Assembly: GCA_963576735.1 (NCBI GenBank)
Contig: OY755187.1
Coordinates: 4,650,001-4,714,000 of the forward strand
DNA: 64,000 bases
From: Bedellia somnulentella
Lineage: Eukaryota > Arthropoda > Insecta > Lepidoptera > Bedelliidae
Reading direction: 5' to 3'
Position 1 is the stretch's first letter; every line of letters starts with the position of its first letter. Shown in pieces: positions 1-11,432 of this stretch. The notes beneath the pieces are model-generated. The model was given only the letters and a program-made list of their open reading frames with translations, searched no databases and was not told where the DNA came from. A program made the translations under genes and the position numbers.

Positions 1-15
1 GTGCCGTGAGTCAAA

Positions 16-153
16 CGACCGATTTCTGAATTGAGTATTCCAGCTGAGAACAACTTATGTATCGTTCTGTCGCATTGAAATCTTAACAACTGAATGAGAC
101 CAAACGATACTTAAGTCGTTCTCAGCTTGGATACTCAATTCAGAAATCAGGCG
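16..153. repeat. Foldback MITE, Harbinger-like, copy 1
   Basis: A 138-bp near-perfect inverted repeat whose arms begin near CGACCGATTTCTGAATTGAG and close with the complementary sequence. The copy at 33840-33977 has the same length but lies in the opposite orientation, judged by the asymmetric loop. Short flanking AAA on both sides could be the 3-bp target duplication; the other copy has a clean TAA. A 3-bp duplication and absence of coding content suggest a PIF/Harbinger-mobilised MITE (inference). Confidence 0.75.
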
Positions 154-644
154 AAAGGCTTACAGAAAATGCTGAGTCAGTACCGATTCACTGTTGCAGT
201 GGCGCAAGCAGTACTATTATTGTGTGTATGTTATAACACTGTTACGTTAAAATATTGTACAGACTGTGAGCATTTTTGTATTATTATTGTTGTTTTTGTG
301 TTTTATTTATTGTTTTTATGTAATAATTGTTTTAGAATAAACGTCTTTTCTTACTTTCTTTAAATTGAAAGAGAAGTTAGAGAAGTATAGATAGAGCAGC
401 GCTAAATCGTTTCACTATTTTTAATCTAACGTGATCCTGATAAAATCTTAAATTCTCTTTTCAGTACCAAAACTTTTCTGTTTACAATAGAACAAATTTT
501 TTGAAGTGGCGTTAAGGTTCCTTATCACACACACACACGGTTTTTTAGTGGTCTGCAATAACAAAAACTTGCAGTGAAGCTGAGTTACATCTTATTTCAT
601 TAAACCATACATCCTTAGTGTAAACCTCTCTATTGGTCTTAACT
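154..644. other. No gene seen
   Basis: AT-rich DNA with short accidental reading frames only. A small AC dinucleotide run sits at about 525-538. I see no recognisable gene or repeat. Confidence 0.5.
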
Positions 645-892
645 ATTACATACGCACTCACGCCCCTGAATCCCAAAAAAGGGTAACCAGAGCTTCAAAA
701 CTTGATACTCCTCAGCCATATTTGGAAGTGGATGGTGGACAAAATGATAGAAATAAAGTATCGTTGGTGATGGGTCTCCAACCTCATTGCCCAAAATCCA
801 CTTAAAAAGCACCATACCCTTAGTCGCCTCTAACGACACCCGTCGTGGATAGAAAGGGGTAGTGACATTCTTAGCCGACACCAAACGGTATC
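645..892 (-). repeat. SINE B copy, degenerate
   Basis: On the minus strand it reads the family 5' part (cggctaagaatgtcact-like), the TCGCC/CTAAGGG core and the AGCTCTGG-TACCC 3' part, with many substitutions. It is one of the older copies. Confidence 0.75.
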
Positions 893-2188
893 TACTAATA
901 ATATTACTATTTGTTTATATATGTTCGTTTGTCTTAAGTTATTTTGTATGGATAAGTATTTTTTGTATAATGAGCATCGATCGAACGATAAATTGAGTAG
1001 TCTGTGTCACTGACATGTGGCTGAAAAATATGGAATGGACTTTATGAAAAATTTATCAGTCGTTTTTAACAGCCCCTTGCGATTCTTTTCTTAAAATTGA
1101 AACCTTTAATAGATGATAAAGATTTTCATGACATCAACATACATACAAACATATGCTATACCATTAGTTGCCATTGGGGTAGGCAGAGACTATTGATTGA
1201 TAGCAACTTTCTACGATCAGGCTTCGTCTACACTCATCAATCTTTTCACACATTTTCTTTTATTATTGTTATTCGTCAACATACACAGAGCATGTAAAAC
1301 TATCGGTTGTACGCATCAGTCCTTAATTTTAATTTTAAATTAATTTTAATAAGTTTTTTTTTAGACTGATATTTTTAGTTTTCGGTTACATTAAAACTCT
1401 GACTTTCTCTATTTAGACAGAGCATTACCTCTTATCTTAATACAAAATCCAAACATGAAGGCGTTTAAATAAACTAACTTATTTAATATTAATTTTATCA
1501 GATTTTAAATATTTTAAATCGTCCCATTTTTATCTTAATTATCTACCTAGAAAATAAGTAATATAATACACCTACACAGCGCATTTAAAGCTGGCAGTTT
1601 TTGGCATAAGTCCTGATATAGATTTTTGTTCGTCCGAAATCCTTTTAATACCTATACTAACTTTTCAAAACCTAATATTTTCAGCTCAAAGTCACACATA
1701 AACCTTGTTGGTGACGTAACGTGTGATATCACTCACACAGTATTTATATGGTCTGCAATCACAGCAAAGTGCAGCGACGCTGGCGCGGGCGTTAGTGGGT
1801 CTTCGTACGACGACTTATTCAATCTCTTACTCTGGTAGTGGATGTACAGTAAGGCGGCTGGTAATAAAAAAGAAGTTTTTTTTTTCTTTTTATTTTATTA
1901 GAGCATTATGTTTTCATGAAAAATCCGGACACAGACTCAGACAGAGATCTCACACATAATGCTCAGTTGTAATTGTTTTATTCATGCTGTCTAGATAAGA
2001 AAGCATACATTACTTAAATTATGGTAACAGTTAATAGGATTTGCTGTATAGAGTTGCCTTACAATGAACTTACTTTTTTTCCCCCGTGGGTTGCGTTTGA
2101 GCACGGTAACTTAAGGTATTATGGCTCTTAAGTAATCGCTGGGCAATGCTGTTGTAGACTAATCAAAAATAAAGAACGTTTATGTTAC
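893..2188. other. No gene seen
   Basis: AT-rich sequence without convincing coding structure. A short piece near 1170-1200 (ttggggtaggcagagac) matches the LINE 3'-end word that also occurs at 12.1, 19.8 and 62.9 kb. Confidence 0.45.
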
Positions 2189-2375
2189 TATATTTTCCCT
2201 AGTCGACTTCCAAAAATGGCTGAAAAGTTCATAATTCTAAAGTTAACAACCATGATAAATTAACCACACATATGACTTTAGAAAAGACTAGTTGGTGTAG
2301 GCCCGATCCGGGATTTGAACTAACGCCTGTCTGTATTGACGGGCGGTCTTTCTAACCATTGGACTATCATGACTG
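2189..2375 (-). repeat. SINE A fragment with a SINE B scrap
   Basis: 2247-2375 is the head-proximal part of SINE A on the minus strand, including the tRNA-like head (B-box-like 'agttcaaatcccgg' and A-box-like 'gatagtccaatgg' when reversed). 2199-2240 is a plus-strand scrap of SINE B ('gacttccaaaaatggctga'). Confidence 0.6.
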
Positions 2376-2463
2376 TGTATATGTATTTCTAGCATTTGGA
2401 AGTTTAGAAGAATTTAAGAATTAGACAAGCGACAAAGTGACTCAAACACAGCAGTTACTAAAC

Positions 2464-2886
2464 AATTGGCCTAGACCTCGTTTTTAAACCATACCCTTTT
2501 TATATTTTAAATCGATTAAAGACATCAAACTAAACAACTTTGCCTTCCATAAGGCATATCTAAAATATTGTAATTTTCAAAATAATTAATACACAAAAAG
2601 TGTGGGTCCCTACATCAAACTAAGAAAGTATACAAGGTTCTTAGCCTCGGCTGAAAGATAAGAAAAAAACATAGAAGAAATATAGACCAGTTTTTTTTAT
2701 TTTAGCTGAGGCTAAGAACCGCACTATACTTTCTCAGTTTGATCTAGGTACGACACTTTTTAATTATTAATTATTTTGAAAATCACATTTTTTTATACAT
2801 ACATTCCATAGGCAAAGTTGTTTAGTTTTATGTCCTTATTCGATTTAAAGTATAAAAAGGGTATGTTTTAAAAGCGAGGTCTAATT
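2464..2886. repeat. Long foldback element, copy 1
   Basis: The two halves are near-complementary. The left arm starts AATTGGCCTAGACCTCG and the right arm ends GCGAGGTCTAATT; inner arms carry 'ggttcttagcc' and 'ggctaagaacc'. It is shorter than, but homologous to, the 600-bp copy at 13043-13642. No coding region. Superfamily is not assigned. Confidence 0.75.
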
Positions 2887-3616
2887 TAATATCATAAAAC
2901 TATAATTAATTCAAATATCGGCTAAACTCACATAAAACTAAATCATCTTTACAACAAAATAGAAACATCTATTTGGATATTAAAAATAAGACATTGTACA
3001 AATATAATATTCAGAACAACTGTACATCCTTAATAAATTTTCGTATATCGAGTGAGTACGAGCCCAGGGGAGCGGTTAGCCGTCAGGGACGCGGGGGGAG
3101 GGCAGTTTCGCGGGATTTCAAATAAAAGGCTCTTTTGAACACTGACCGCAGGCTTACCAACCTAACACCAATATACATTTTATTGGCAAGGGAATTTCTA
3201 CTGAAACCAACTTATGAAATTGTTTTGCTTTATTTCAAAGTTACATTTCTGCGCGCTGTTAATGTATTAACTGGTGGTTTGGCTACGTTTTATTCACTTT
3301 TGATATGGCTTCTGTAAAGTTAAGTACTTAACATTTTATTTTATTGGTTTGGTTTAAGGAATTTATTGTTTTAAATGGTAAAAAAAGATTAGTTTTCTCG
3401 ATAAGATTCATTGAAAGAAATGGCAACCCTTGTCATAATATCAGATACTATCTAACTTTGTTCGTTGAAGAAATGTTAATACATAAAGGCTTTCTTAACT
3501 TTAACAACTTAATTCGTGTAAAAGGTAGATTACAAAGCAGAGTTTAAATTAAAAATATGAATACACGGTATTGTAATATGAAGAGTTGTTTTTTATGTTT
3601 ACTCAAATAATGAAAA
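2887..3616. other. No gene; GC-rich patch
   Basis: Mostly AT-rich. A markedly GC-rich patch at about 3056-3115 contains 'gacgcggggggagggcag'. Short frames at 3135-3547 resemble no family I know. Confidence 0.45.
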
Positions 3617-4029
3617 GATTAATGTATATCCCCGAAGGGGTTGGCAATGGTATCAATACCTCTGAACATCAACATATGACATTGTCACATGGTGTTCAGA
3701 GTACTCACGTTTTGCTTAGACAGTGTATTCACGTGATTCTCGGCATGCAATTTCGCCGTTTGGTACAAATACACTGTCAAATGAATAAGTACAACTCAGC
3801 CACGTGGGTTTCCTCGCGACCGGTTTATTTATTAGTAATAATCCCCACATGAGGTTTTCACGAACAAAAAGATTTAAATTCCTCGCGATGTTTTCCTTCA
3901 CCGTTAACAACTATGATAAATTAATTGATATGACTTAAGAAAAGACACATTGGTACAGGCCCGACTTGAGGTTCGAACTGAAGCCTGACGCATGACCGAC
4001 GGGAGTGCTTATACATTGAGCTATCAAGT
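3617..4029 (-). repeat. SINE A copy interrupted by a SINE C fragment
   Basis: On the minus strand it runs from the tRNA-like head (near 4029) to 'ccccttcggggatata' at 3617. It is split at 3820-3878 by a 59-bp SINE C 3' end. Confidence 0.75.
3820..3878 (+). mobile_element. 5'-truncated SINE C inserted in SINE A
   Basis: Only the 3' end of SINE C is present ('aataatccccacatgagg' to 'aaaagatttaaa'). It is flanked by the 10-bp direct repeat TTCCTCGCGA (3810-3819 and 3879-3888), while other SINE A copies read straight through here. A 5' truncation with a target duplication is the mark of LINE-type retroposition. Confidence 0.85.
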
Positions 4030-4897
4030 TTATAGGTAATTATTAATTAAGTTACCTATTAAAATTAAGTTCATTATAATAATTCAAACATCTAAGGTCT
4101 ATAGAATACCTCCTGAATGTTGTGGATTTCTGATTTGGACTAACTTACTTTACCTTTTTCTGTAAAGTATTTTTTTAAATTTTTAACTATTGGCTAGATC
4201 TTTTTATAAGCAAACTTTATATTATTAGTTTGCGGAGTCACTAACCAATTCCGGCCTGAGGGAGTATTTTTTAGGATATCAATACTTAATTCTTATATAA
4301 TTGAATTTTGTAAGCAAGTAAGTAATGGATAAGTGGTTTATTAAGCCTCCACTACACAGTTGATACGAAAAGATTAATTGTTATGGAAATAAGATTCACA
4401 ACTTACTCACAAAAAAAGTATAGTACGTTTTAAATTTATTCAATTAATCATAAAATCCGGAGCAAGAAATGCAGCCAAACTGTGCACAAATAGAAATTGG
4501 GTCATAGCCCTATAAAAAAGCAGTCAACACTCTTTACGAGTCACAGAAAACCACTTAACAAATATGAAAAATTTTACAGCTTTACCGAAAAGAATTACAA
4601 TCGCAGAATGACAAATAAAAGCGGTTATAACCAGTTGTATCCAGTTTAACGTCGCCAATATCTTTGCTAGCTGTGACGTAAATAAATATGATATATGCTG
4701 AAAAGGCTATTTGGAAAACAATTCGGGAAAACTGTCGGCGACCATTCGCTTTTATGGGGTTCATAAAATGTGACACTCACCCAACTATCGACGCAGCCGA
4801 CGAATCAAATAAAATAGCGTAACATATGAGGTTCTCGGGTACTTTTCAGTTTTGCGTAATTTCCGTACTGTACTTTAAATCTTCTTGTTTGGAATAA
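4030..4897. other. No gene seen
   Basis: Unassigned AT-rich DNA left of the BEL/Pao insertion. No repeat elsewhere in the window matches it, and no plausible exon was found. Confidence 0.45.
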
Positions 4898-4902
4898 CCC
4901 TC

Positions 4903-5222
4903 TGTTCAAGCCCTTCTTAAACACATGCAGTGACATCTCTGGGTCAATAGCTGCGAATCAACGCCTGCTCAGCAAATCACAACACTTCAAATTGTCACAT
5001 AGATCATCGCATCATCGTCGACCAATCAACGCTATGTTTATGACGTGATCATTTAATATTATTGGCTGAATTGTTCCCTCTCCCTTTATCCATAAATTTT
5101 GTACAATCATTCTATCTGAGAAATTACACGTTGCTTAACACTGAGGAGGAGTTTTAATTTATCGCATATCTACAATAGCCAAAAAGGGAATTAACGAAGC
5201 GCACAACCCAGAGGCTTAAACA
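4903..5222 (+). repeat. BEL/Pao 5' LTR
   Basis: Starts TGTTCAAGCCCTTC and ends GAGGCTTAAACA. It matches the 3' LTR over all 320 positions and is preceded by CCCTC. Confidence 0.97.
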
Positions 5223-5227
5223 TATTT

Positions 5228-5245
5228 TGGACCTTCAGAGCCATA
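5228..5245 (+). promoter_or_regulatory. Candidate primer binding site
   Basis: TGGACCTTCAGAGCC begins 5 bases after the 5' LTR. TGG followed by acceptor-stem-like sequence is what a tRNA primer site should look like. I could not assign the tRNA. Confidence 0.55.
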
Positions 5246-5508
5246 TTTATTGAATATCTCCAGCGAAATTTGGAAACACGCAAAATATATGGGACGAGAA
5301 TACACGTGGCGGACTCATCGGAACATCATTGTGGTACGATCATCCTATTCCAATTCTCATCCCATCATCTTCCTTGTGTTAAACCGTACTAAATTCGTGT
5401 TTCAGTATATTAAAAAGGTGCTAGTTTGTGTGTTGTCGCGGCCATTGCCATCCGCTGCAGTCTTCGCTAAGTTAACTGTAAGTACTCCAGATTTCTTAAA
5501 CCACCATA

Positions 5509-8500
5509 ATGTCTCTAACCCCTGATATGACAAACCCATCAGTATCTAGAAGCAAGTCACCCGTAAAAACTGACCAACAGACCGACATTATTCGTGATCT
5601 TGTGAAAAAACGTGGCATCATTAAAGGCAAATTCACTCGGTTCTTTAATCATATAAACTCGATTGATAGCAGTAATTTATCACCGCAAACGAGAGTTGAT
5701 CTTAAATTACGTATGCATGGTGCCACTAGTCTTTTAGATGAATTTAATTTGGTACAAAATAAACTAGAAGAATATGTACCCGACCACGAGGTCGAAGGTC
5801 AGTTAATTGAACGCGAAATTTTTGAAAATTCGTACTACAGTTTACTTGCTAAAATTGAAATAATGCTAAATAATGGTGCGGTCACTGAACATAGTAAAAA
5901 CGAAAATGAATCTAGAATACATTCTGTGAAGTTACCAACCATTTCTATGCCTTCCTTTGACGGATCTTACGATCATTGGTTAGAGTTTAGGGATACCTTT
6001 TTATCACTTGTGCATAATTCTACAGACATAAACGAAATACAAAAGTTTCATTACCTGAAATCTTCCCTTAAAGGAGATGCTCAGCTTGTGATTGACGCCT
6101 TAGAGTTTTCTTCGAACAACTATTCGATTGCATGGGAATTATTACTCAATAGGTATAATAACGATAGGTTGTTGATCCAAAATCACGTCAAGGCATTATT
6201 CAACATCCAGCCTATACCAAAGGAGTCCCCGTTGTTAATTAGAAAACTAATTGATGTTATTTTGAAAAATCTACGCGCACTTAAATCTCTTGGTGAGCCG
6301 ACAGAGTTTTGGCACACGTTAATCATTTATATAATTGTATCCAAGCTGGATAAAACCACGGAACGCGAGTGGGAACAGCATAAAGGCAATTTAATAGATA
6401 ACCAAGACTCGACATTTCGGCTAACTGTTGATCACTTGTTAAAGTATCTTAGAGGCAGGGCAGACATGCTCGATACACTTAATTTATCACACACTACCAC
6501 TACTAGCACACACAACTTTAAGAAAGCGAATCTTTCCCCTAATAAATCATTTTCGTTAACGTCACACAATCTTCCTGTGAACAAGGCACCACCAACTAAT
6601 ACGCGTAATAATTTAAACAAAAAACAATGCGTTATGTGCAGTGCAAACCACCCATTGTATTCGTGTAGTAAATTTATTGATGCGAATATTGACACCAAGT
6701 TAGATTTACTCCGTACGCACAAATTGTGTCATAATTGTTTGCGTCCTGGCCATACCCTTCAAGTTTGTAGGTTTGGGCCATGTAAAATATGTGCTAAAAA
6801 ACATAATTCTCTGATTCACGACAGATCAGCTGACCGTTTAATCACTACGAACTCCGCGAATAAACTGGTTCCAAGCGATGGCTTGCTCTCGTCTGCAAAC
6901 AATATGACACCATTACAAAAACATAATTCTATTATCGATAGTGCACCAATTCATGTAAACAACGCACACACGGAAAGCTCAATCGAAAGCAAGCCGCCTG
7001 AATCATTCTTACCTGTGTTACTCTCGACGGCCTTGGTTGAGGTTCAAGATAAATACGGTGCTATGCACATTGTTTGCGCGTTATTGGATAGTGGTAGCCA
7101 GCGGTCATTAATTACGAGAAGATTATGTAATTTGTTAGATTTAGAAATAATACAGTCCACTCATGAAATTCGAGGGGTAGGTGATTCGATAGTGCAGTGT
7201 TCGGAAACATGTACTATTGATTTAAAATCCCGAATAGGTGTATATAACACACGCATTTATTGTTATGTACTTCCGCAGATAACATCTACACTACCGCAGG
7301 TTCACTGCAAACAAAGCGTGCAGTGTGATATCCCTGACGGCATGTTTTTAGCGGATCCTAATTTTTTCGAATTCAAAACAATAGATATACTATTAGGCGC
7401 AGATATGTTTTGGAATTTATTGAACAATGGCAGATTGAGGTTAAAAAGCGGTCCCTATCTGCAAGACACAAAGTTGGGCTGGATAATCTCGGGCCCTGTC
7501 CATACTACAAGCAATAGTGGGGGGGCTATCCAGTGCTACTTTACGCATGCGATTGAGACGCAATTAAAACAGTTCTGGGAACTTGAAGAGTTGCCTAAAT
7601 CTGGGCCTATGCGCACTGATGAAGAGAATGCATGCGAGGAACATTACGTCACCACTACTACGCGCAATAGTGACGGTAGGTTCTGTGTTCGCATTCCATT
7701 TAAACAGGATCCCAGCATATTAGGAGAAACGTTTCTTCAAGCAGAACGTAGATTTTATGCGCTAGAAAAACGAATAAGTCGTTTTCCCGAATATAAAAGA
7801 TTATACCGCGATTTTATATTCGAATATGAGAAATTAGGTCATATGTCACGCATTTCAAACTACGGGTCACCTCACTATTTTCTCCCCCACCATGGCGTGT
7901 TTCGTGAAAATAGCACCACAACCAAACTTCGCGTGGTTTTTGATGCTAGCGCCGCCTCTTCCACTGGTAAATCACTTAATGATTTACAGATGGTAGGTCC
8001 ACCGATACAGGGCGATTTGTTTGCTATTCTTTTACGCTTTAGGCAATATACTTACGTAGCGTGTAGCGACATAGAAAAATTCTATAGGCAGTGTTTAATA
8101 GCGGAAGATCAACGTGATCTACAATTAATATTATGGCGAGACGACCCCAACCTTCCATTAAGCATTTATAGATTAAATACTGTGACTTATGGTACAGCCT
8201 CCGCACCATTTCTTAGCGTAAGATGTCGTAAACAACTTGCACTTGAGTGTAAGGACCCAGGAGCTCGTAGGATCATAGAACAGGACTATTATGTAGATGA
8301 CATGATAGTGAGCCTAGATGATAAAGATGAATTGTTAAGACTATGTAAATCGGTAGCTGAAACTTTACAGTCGGGTTGTTTTCCTCTTAGAAAATGGATA
8401 TTTAATTTTGAAACCGACTTTGCAATTCAATCGTCCGAACCAAATAAGCAGCTATCTTTCGGTGAAAATACTAATACTAAAACACTAGGCCTAGGTTGGT

Positions 8501-10914
8501 GTCATTCCAGCGATGAACTTTGTTTTAATACACAAATAAAAGGTAATGACAATAATGTCACTAAACGCATAATCTTATCTAAAACGTCACAAATATTTGA
8601 TCCGTTAGGTTTGCTAAGCCCAGCTATAATCATTGCAAAGGTTTTACTTCAGAAATTATGGTTACTGAAAATAGATTGGGACGACGCGCTGCCCGCCGAC
8701 GTCGCGCTAGTATGGAACCGGTTTGTTATTTCTCTGTCCGCGCTCAACAAGATACGCGTGCCGCGCCACATCGCGTGCAGCCGGCCAATCACTATCGAGT
8801 TACATATTTTCAGCGATGCTTCGAATTTAGCTTATGGGACTTGTTCTTACATTCGAACTATCAATTCCGACGGATCCATACACGTTTGTTTATTGTGTTC
8901 AAAGGGTAAGGTTGTGCCCCTAAAACCGGTAACTATACCAAGACTCGAGTTATGTGGGGCCGTGTTAAGCGCTAGACTTTATAAAAGAATATGCGACTCA
9001 CTAAACCGTAAATTCGATAACGTAATGTTTTGGACAGATTCTACAATTGTACTAGGATGGTTGCGTATGGCTCCGAATATGCTCAAGACTTTTGTACAAA
9101 ATAGGACAGCAGAGATACTAGAACTTACGGACCAACTCCCATGGCGACATGTCAGTGGCAAAGAGAACCCGGCCGATTTATTATCACGCGGTGTCGACCT
9201 TGATACTCTTAGTGACTGTACGCTTTGGTGGAAGGGACCGGACTTTCTTCATGACCCTTCATTCACATGCGAAGCGGTTCAATTGGATGTCTGGAGTAAT
9301 GATGAACTCGGATCGTTACCAGAATGTAAATCAGTGGTCATGTCCTGTACGAAAGATGATATTTCAGAATCATCACTATTTCCATTTCATAGATATTCTC
9401 AATACAATCGAATGCTACGAGCTGCCGCCTACATGTTACGATATATATATAATACACGCAATAGAAATGATAAGCGCACGGACTATCTTACTATTCACGA
9501 ATTAAAAATAGCAGAGAATACATTAGTACGGCTGTCTCAATTAGAATCGTTTCACAAAGAATATTTAATTATATCTAAGGGTAAGCATCTTATAAGTAAA
9601 AATTCTCTATCAAAGTTTAATTTATTCATAGATGACAATAAAATATTACGAGTTGGCGGTCGTTTAGATAACTCAACGGAATTCAGTTATGAAAAGAAAC
9701 ACCCAATTCTACTAGATTGCAAACATCCGTTCACTCGATTATTATTCAGGTTTGAGCACTTACGATTACTACATGCGGCACCTCAAGCCCTGTTGTTTCA
9801 GATCCGTGAGTCTTGGTGGCCTGTAAATGGTAGAAATCTAGCTAGAAAGGTAGTGCATGAGTGCGTCATGTGCAGGCGAGTTAAGGGTCGTACTTTGACT
9901 CCTTTAATGGGTAACCTACCCAGCCAACGGATTACTCCTAGCTACCCTTTCATGACTTGTGGTGTGGACTATGCGGGTCCAATACTAATTCTTAATCGCA
10001 AAGGAAGAGGTGGTAAACTCACAAAATGTTACATTTGTTTATTTGTTTGTTTCACGACGCGCGCCATACATTTGGAACTAGTAAGTGACCTATCCACCGA
10101 CGCTTATTTATTAGCATTAAAACGATTTATTTCACGTAGGGGTAAACCAAATGAGATTTTCTCTGATAATGGGAGAAATTTTGTTGGTTTAAAAAATGAG
10201 TTCGATAATTTTATTTCTAATTGCAGTAAAGACATATTAGAATTTGCTGTTAGTCAAAGTATAAAATTTTCCTTTATCCCTGTATATGGAGCACATATGG
10301 GTGGTGAATGGGAATCTGGAGTGCGCAGCTGTAAATATCATTTTCGCCGTATAGTCGGAAATGCACACCTTACATTTGAGGAACTAAGTACAGTTTTAAC
10401 ACAGATTGAAGCAGTCCTTAACTCCCGACCTCTAACACCTTTATCTTCAGATCCATCCGATTTTCTCCCTCTCAGCCCCGCACATTTCCTTATTGGTCGA
10501 CCGCTTACATCACCAGCCTCCGAGAACATCATTGAAATACCTGCTCATCGGCTCTCGCGGTATCAGAGACTAGAACAGATACGCCAACACTTCTGGTCCC
10601 GCTGGTCGAATGAATATATCTCGGAGTTACAGATTCGAACTAAATGGAGAGAGTACAAAGATGAACTACAACCAAATACGCTCGTCATTATAAAGGACAA
10701 CAATCTACCACCGCTAAAATGGCAGATGGGCCGTATCCTTCGCACTATACGAGGTAAAGATGGTATTTCGAGGGTTGCTGACATTCAGATGGCATCTAAA
10801 GTTATTCGGAGAACGTACACCAATATCTGTCCTCTTGTGGAGCCTGAAATCGCAGATCAAATTGGAACGAGCGGAGTAGTTCCAAGGCCGGGAGTATGTT
10901 CAAGCCCTTCTTAA
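5509..10914 (+). CDS. BEL/Pao gag-pol polyprotein
   Basis: A single 1801-residue frame carries all replication functions: capsid, protease, reverse transcriptase, RNase H and integrase. After an N-terminal Gag region (the part near residues 145-310 resembles DUF1759) come zinc knuckles from about residue 374, including CHNCLRPGHTLQVC, a C-X2-C-X4-H-X4-C motif. The aspartic protease motif LLDSGSQ has its Asp at residue 527. Reverse transcriptase follows, with KLRVVFDAS and the catalytic YVDD at 928-931, then a Pao-type RNase H. The integrase has an H2C2 zinc finger ending near CVMC (1452) and a DDE triad read as D1487, D1553, E1600; a DUF5641-like tail follows. The ATG at 5509 is the first in frame downstream of the LTR and primer site. 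The stop lies 18 bases inside the 3' LTR. No frameshift or nonsense codon interrupts it. Assignment rests on the fused single frame, YVDD and domain order. Confidence 0.96.
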   Translation: MSLTPDMTNPSVSRSKSPVKTDQQTDIIRDLVKKRGIIKGKFTRFFNHINSIDSSNLSPQTRVDLKLRMHGATSLLDEFNLVQNKLEEYVPDHEVEGQLIEREIFENSYYSLLAKIEIMLNNGAVTEHSKNENESRIHSVKLPTISMPSFDGSYDHWLEFRDTFLSLVHNSTDINEIQKFHYLKSSLKGDAQLVIDALEFSSNNYSIAWELLLNRYNNDRLLIQNHVKALFNIQPIPKESPLLIRKLIDVILKNLRALKSLGEPTEFWHTLIIYIIVSKLDKTTEREWEQHKGNLIDNQDSTFRLTVDHLLKYLRGRADMLDTLNLSHTTTTSTHNFKKANLSPNKSFSLTSHNLPVNKAPPTNTRNNLNKKQCVMCSANHPLYSCSKFIDANIDTKLDLLRTHKLCHNCLRPGHTLQVCRFGPCKICAKKHNSLIHDRSADRLITTNSANKLVPSDGLLSSANNMTPLQKHNSIIDSAPIHVNNAHTESSIESKPPESFLPVLLSTALVEVQDKYGAMHIVCALLDSGSQRSLITRRLCNLLDLEIIQSTHEIRGVGDSIVQCSETCTIDLKSRIGVYNTRIYCYVLPQITSTLPQVHCKQSVQCDIPDGMFLADPNFFEFKTIDILLGADMFWNLLNNGRLRLKSGPYLQDTKLGWIISGPVHTTSNSGGAIQCYFTHAIETQLKQFWELEELPKSGPMRTDEENACEEHYVTTTTRNSDGRFCVRIPFKQDPSILGETFLQAERRFYALEKRISRFPEYKRLYRDFIFEYEKLGHMSRISNYGSPHYFLPHHGVFRENSTTTKLRVVFDASAASSTGKSLNDLQMVGPPIQGDLFAILLRFRQYTYVACSDIEKFYRQCLIAEDQRDLQLILWRDDPNLPLSIYRLNTVTYGTASAPFLSVRCRKQLALECKDPGARRIIEQDYYVDDMIVSLDDKDELLRLCKSVAETLQSGCFPLRKWIFNFETDFAIQSSEPNKQLSFGENTNTKTLGLGWCHSSDELCFNTQIKGNDNNVTKRIILSKTSQIFDPLGLLSPAIIIAKVLLQKLWLLKIDWDDALPADVALVWNRFVISLSALNKIRVPRHIACSRPITIELHIFSDASNLAYGTCSYIRTINSDGSIHVCLLCSKGKVVPLKPVTIPRLELCGAVLSARLYKRICDSLNRKFDNVMFWTDSTIVLGWLRMAPNMLKTFVQNRTAEILELTDQLPWRHVSGKENPADLLSRGVDLDTLSDCTLWWKGPDFLHDPSFTCEAVQLDVWSNDELGSLPECKSVVMSCTKDDISESSLFPFHRYSQYNRMLRAAAYMLRYIYNTRNRNDKRTDYLTIHELKIAENTLVRLSQLESFHKEYLIISKGKHLISKNSLSKFNLFIDDNKILRVGGRLDNSTEFSYEKKHPILLDCKHPFTRLLFRFEHLRLLHAAPQALLFQIRESWWPVNGRNLARKVVHECVMCRRVKGRTLTPLMGNLPSQRITPSYPFMTCGVDYAGPILILNRKGRGGKLTKCYICLFVCFTTRAIHLELVSDLSTDAYLLALKRFISRRGKPNEIFSDNGRNFVGLKNEFDNFISNCSKDILEFAVSQSIKFSFIPVYGAHMGGEWESGVRSCKYHFRRIVGNAHLTFEELSTVLTQIEAVLNSRPLTPLSSDPSDFLPLSPAHFLIGRPLTSPASENIIEIPAHRLSRYQRLEQIRQHFWSRWSNEYISELQIRTKWREYKDELQPNTLVIIKDNNLPPLKWQMGRILRTIRGKDGISRVADIQMASKVIRRTYTNICPLVEPEIADQIGTSGVVPRPGVCSSPS
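10881..10896 (+). promoter_or_regulatory. Candidate polypurine tract
   Basis: The purine-rich run AAGGCCGGGAG lies directly before the 3' LTR, within the 3' end of the gag-pol frame. It is imperfect (a CC break), so the call rests mainly on position. Confidence 0.4.
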
Positions 10915-11216
10915 ACACATGCAGTGACATCTCTGGGTCAATAGCTGCGAATCAACGCCTGCTCAGCAAATCACAACACTTCAAATTGTCACATAGATCA
11001 TCGCATCATCGTCGACCAATCAACGCTATGTTTATGACGTGATCATTTAATATTATTGGCTGAATTGTTCCCTCTCCCTTTATCCATAAATTTTGTACAA
11101 TCATTCTATCTGAGAAATTACACGTTGCTTAACACTGAGGAGGAGTTTTAATTTATCGCATATCTACAATAGCCAAAAAGGGAATTAACGAAGCGCACAA
11201 CCCAGAGGCTTAAACA
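10897..11216 (+). repeat. BEL/Pao 3' LTR
   Basis: Identical in length and, by eye, in sequence to 4903-5222, and followed by the CCCTC target duplication. It contains the stop codon of gag-pol. Confidence 0.97.
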
Positions 11217-11432
11217 CCCTCTCTTTAGTATATGCTATGATTTTTTTACTCTCGAAACTCCTTTCAATCAAAATAATTATTTGTACCTAAACCTAAAAAT
11301 TGTTTTTATTTCAAACATAATTACACCTACAAAATTGCTACAATTGATTTTTGAAACATTGTCACCTGGTGTTCAGCGTACTCACGTTTTGCTTGTACAC
11401 ACGTACGACTTTAGAAAAGTCAAATTGGGGAA

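Larger units (their letters stand above)
4903..11216 (+). mobile_element. Complete BEL/Pao LTR retrotransposon
   Basis: A 6314-bp element bounded by 320-bp direct repeats (4903-5222 and 10897-11216) that I read as identical base for base. Both begin TG and end CA. The 5-bp CCCTC flanks both sides (4898-4902 and 11217-11221) as target-site duplication. The interior holds one uninterrupted gag-pol frame with BEL/Pao domain order. Identical LTRs with an open frame point to very recent insertion and possible competence. No envelope frame is visible, so it is a plain retrotransposon. Confidence 0.97.

Noticed and set aside
5250..5525. Open frame between the 5' LTR and gag-pol
   Set aside because: It resembles no Gag or regulatory protein and overlaps the real start; more likely leader sequence.
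8658..9505. Overlapping frames inside gag-pol
   Set aside because: Shadows of the 1801-codon frame in other phases.
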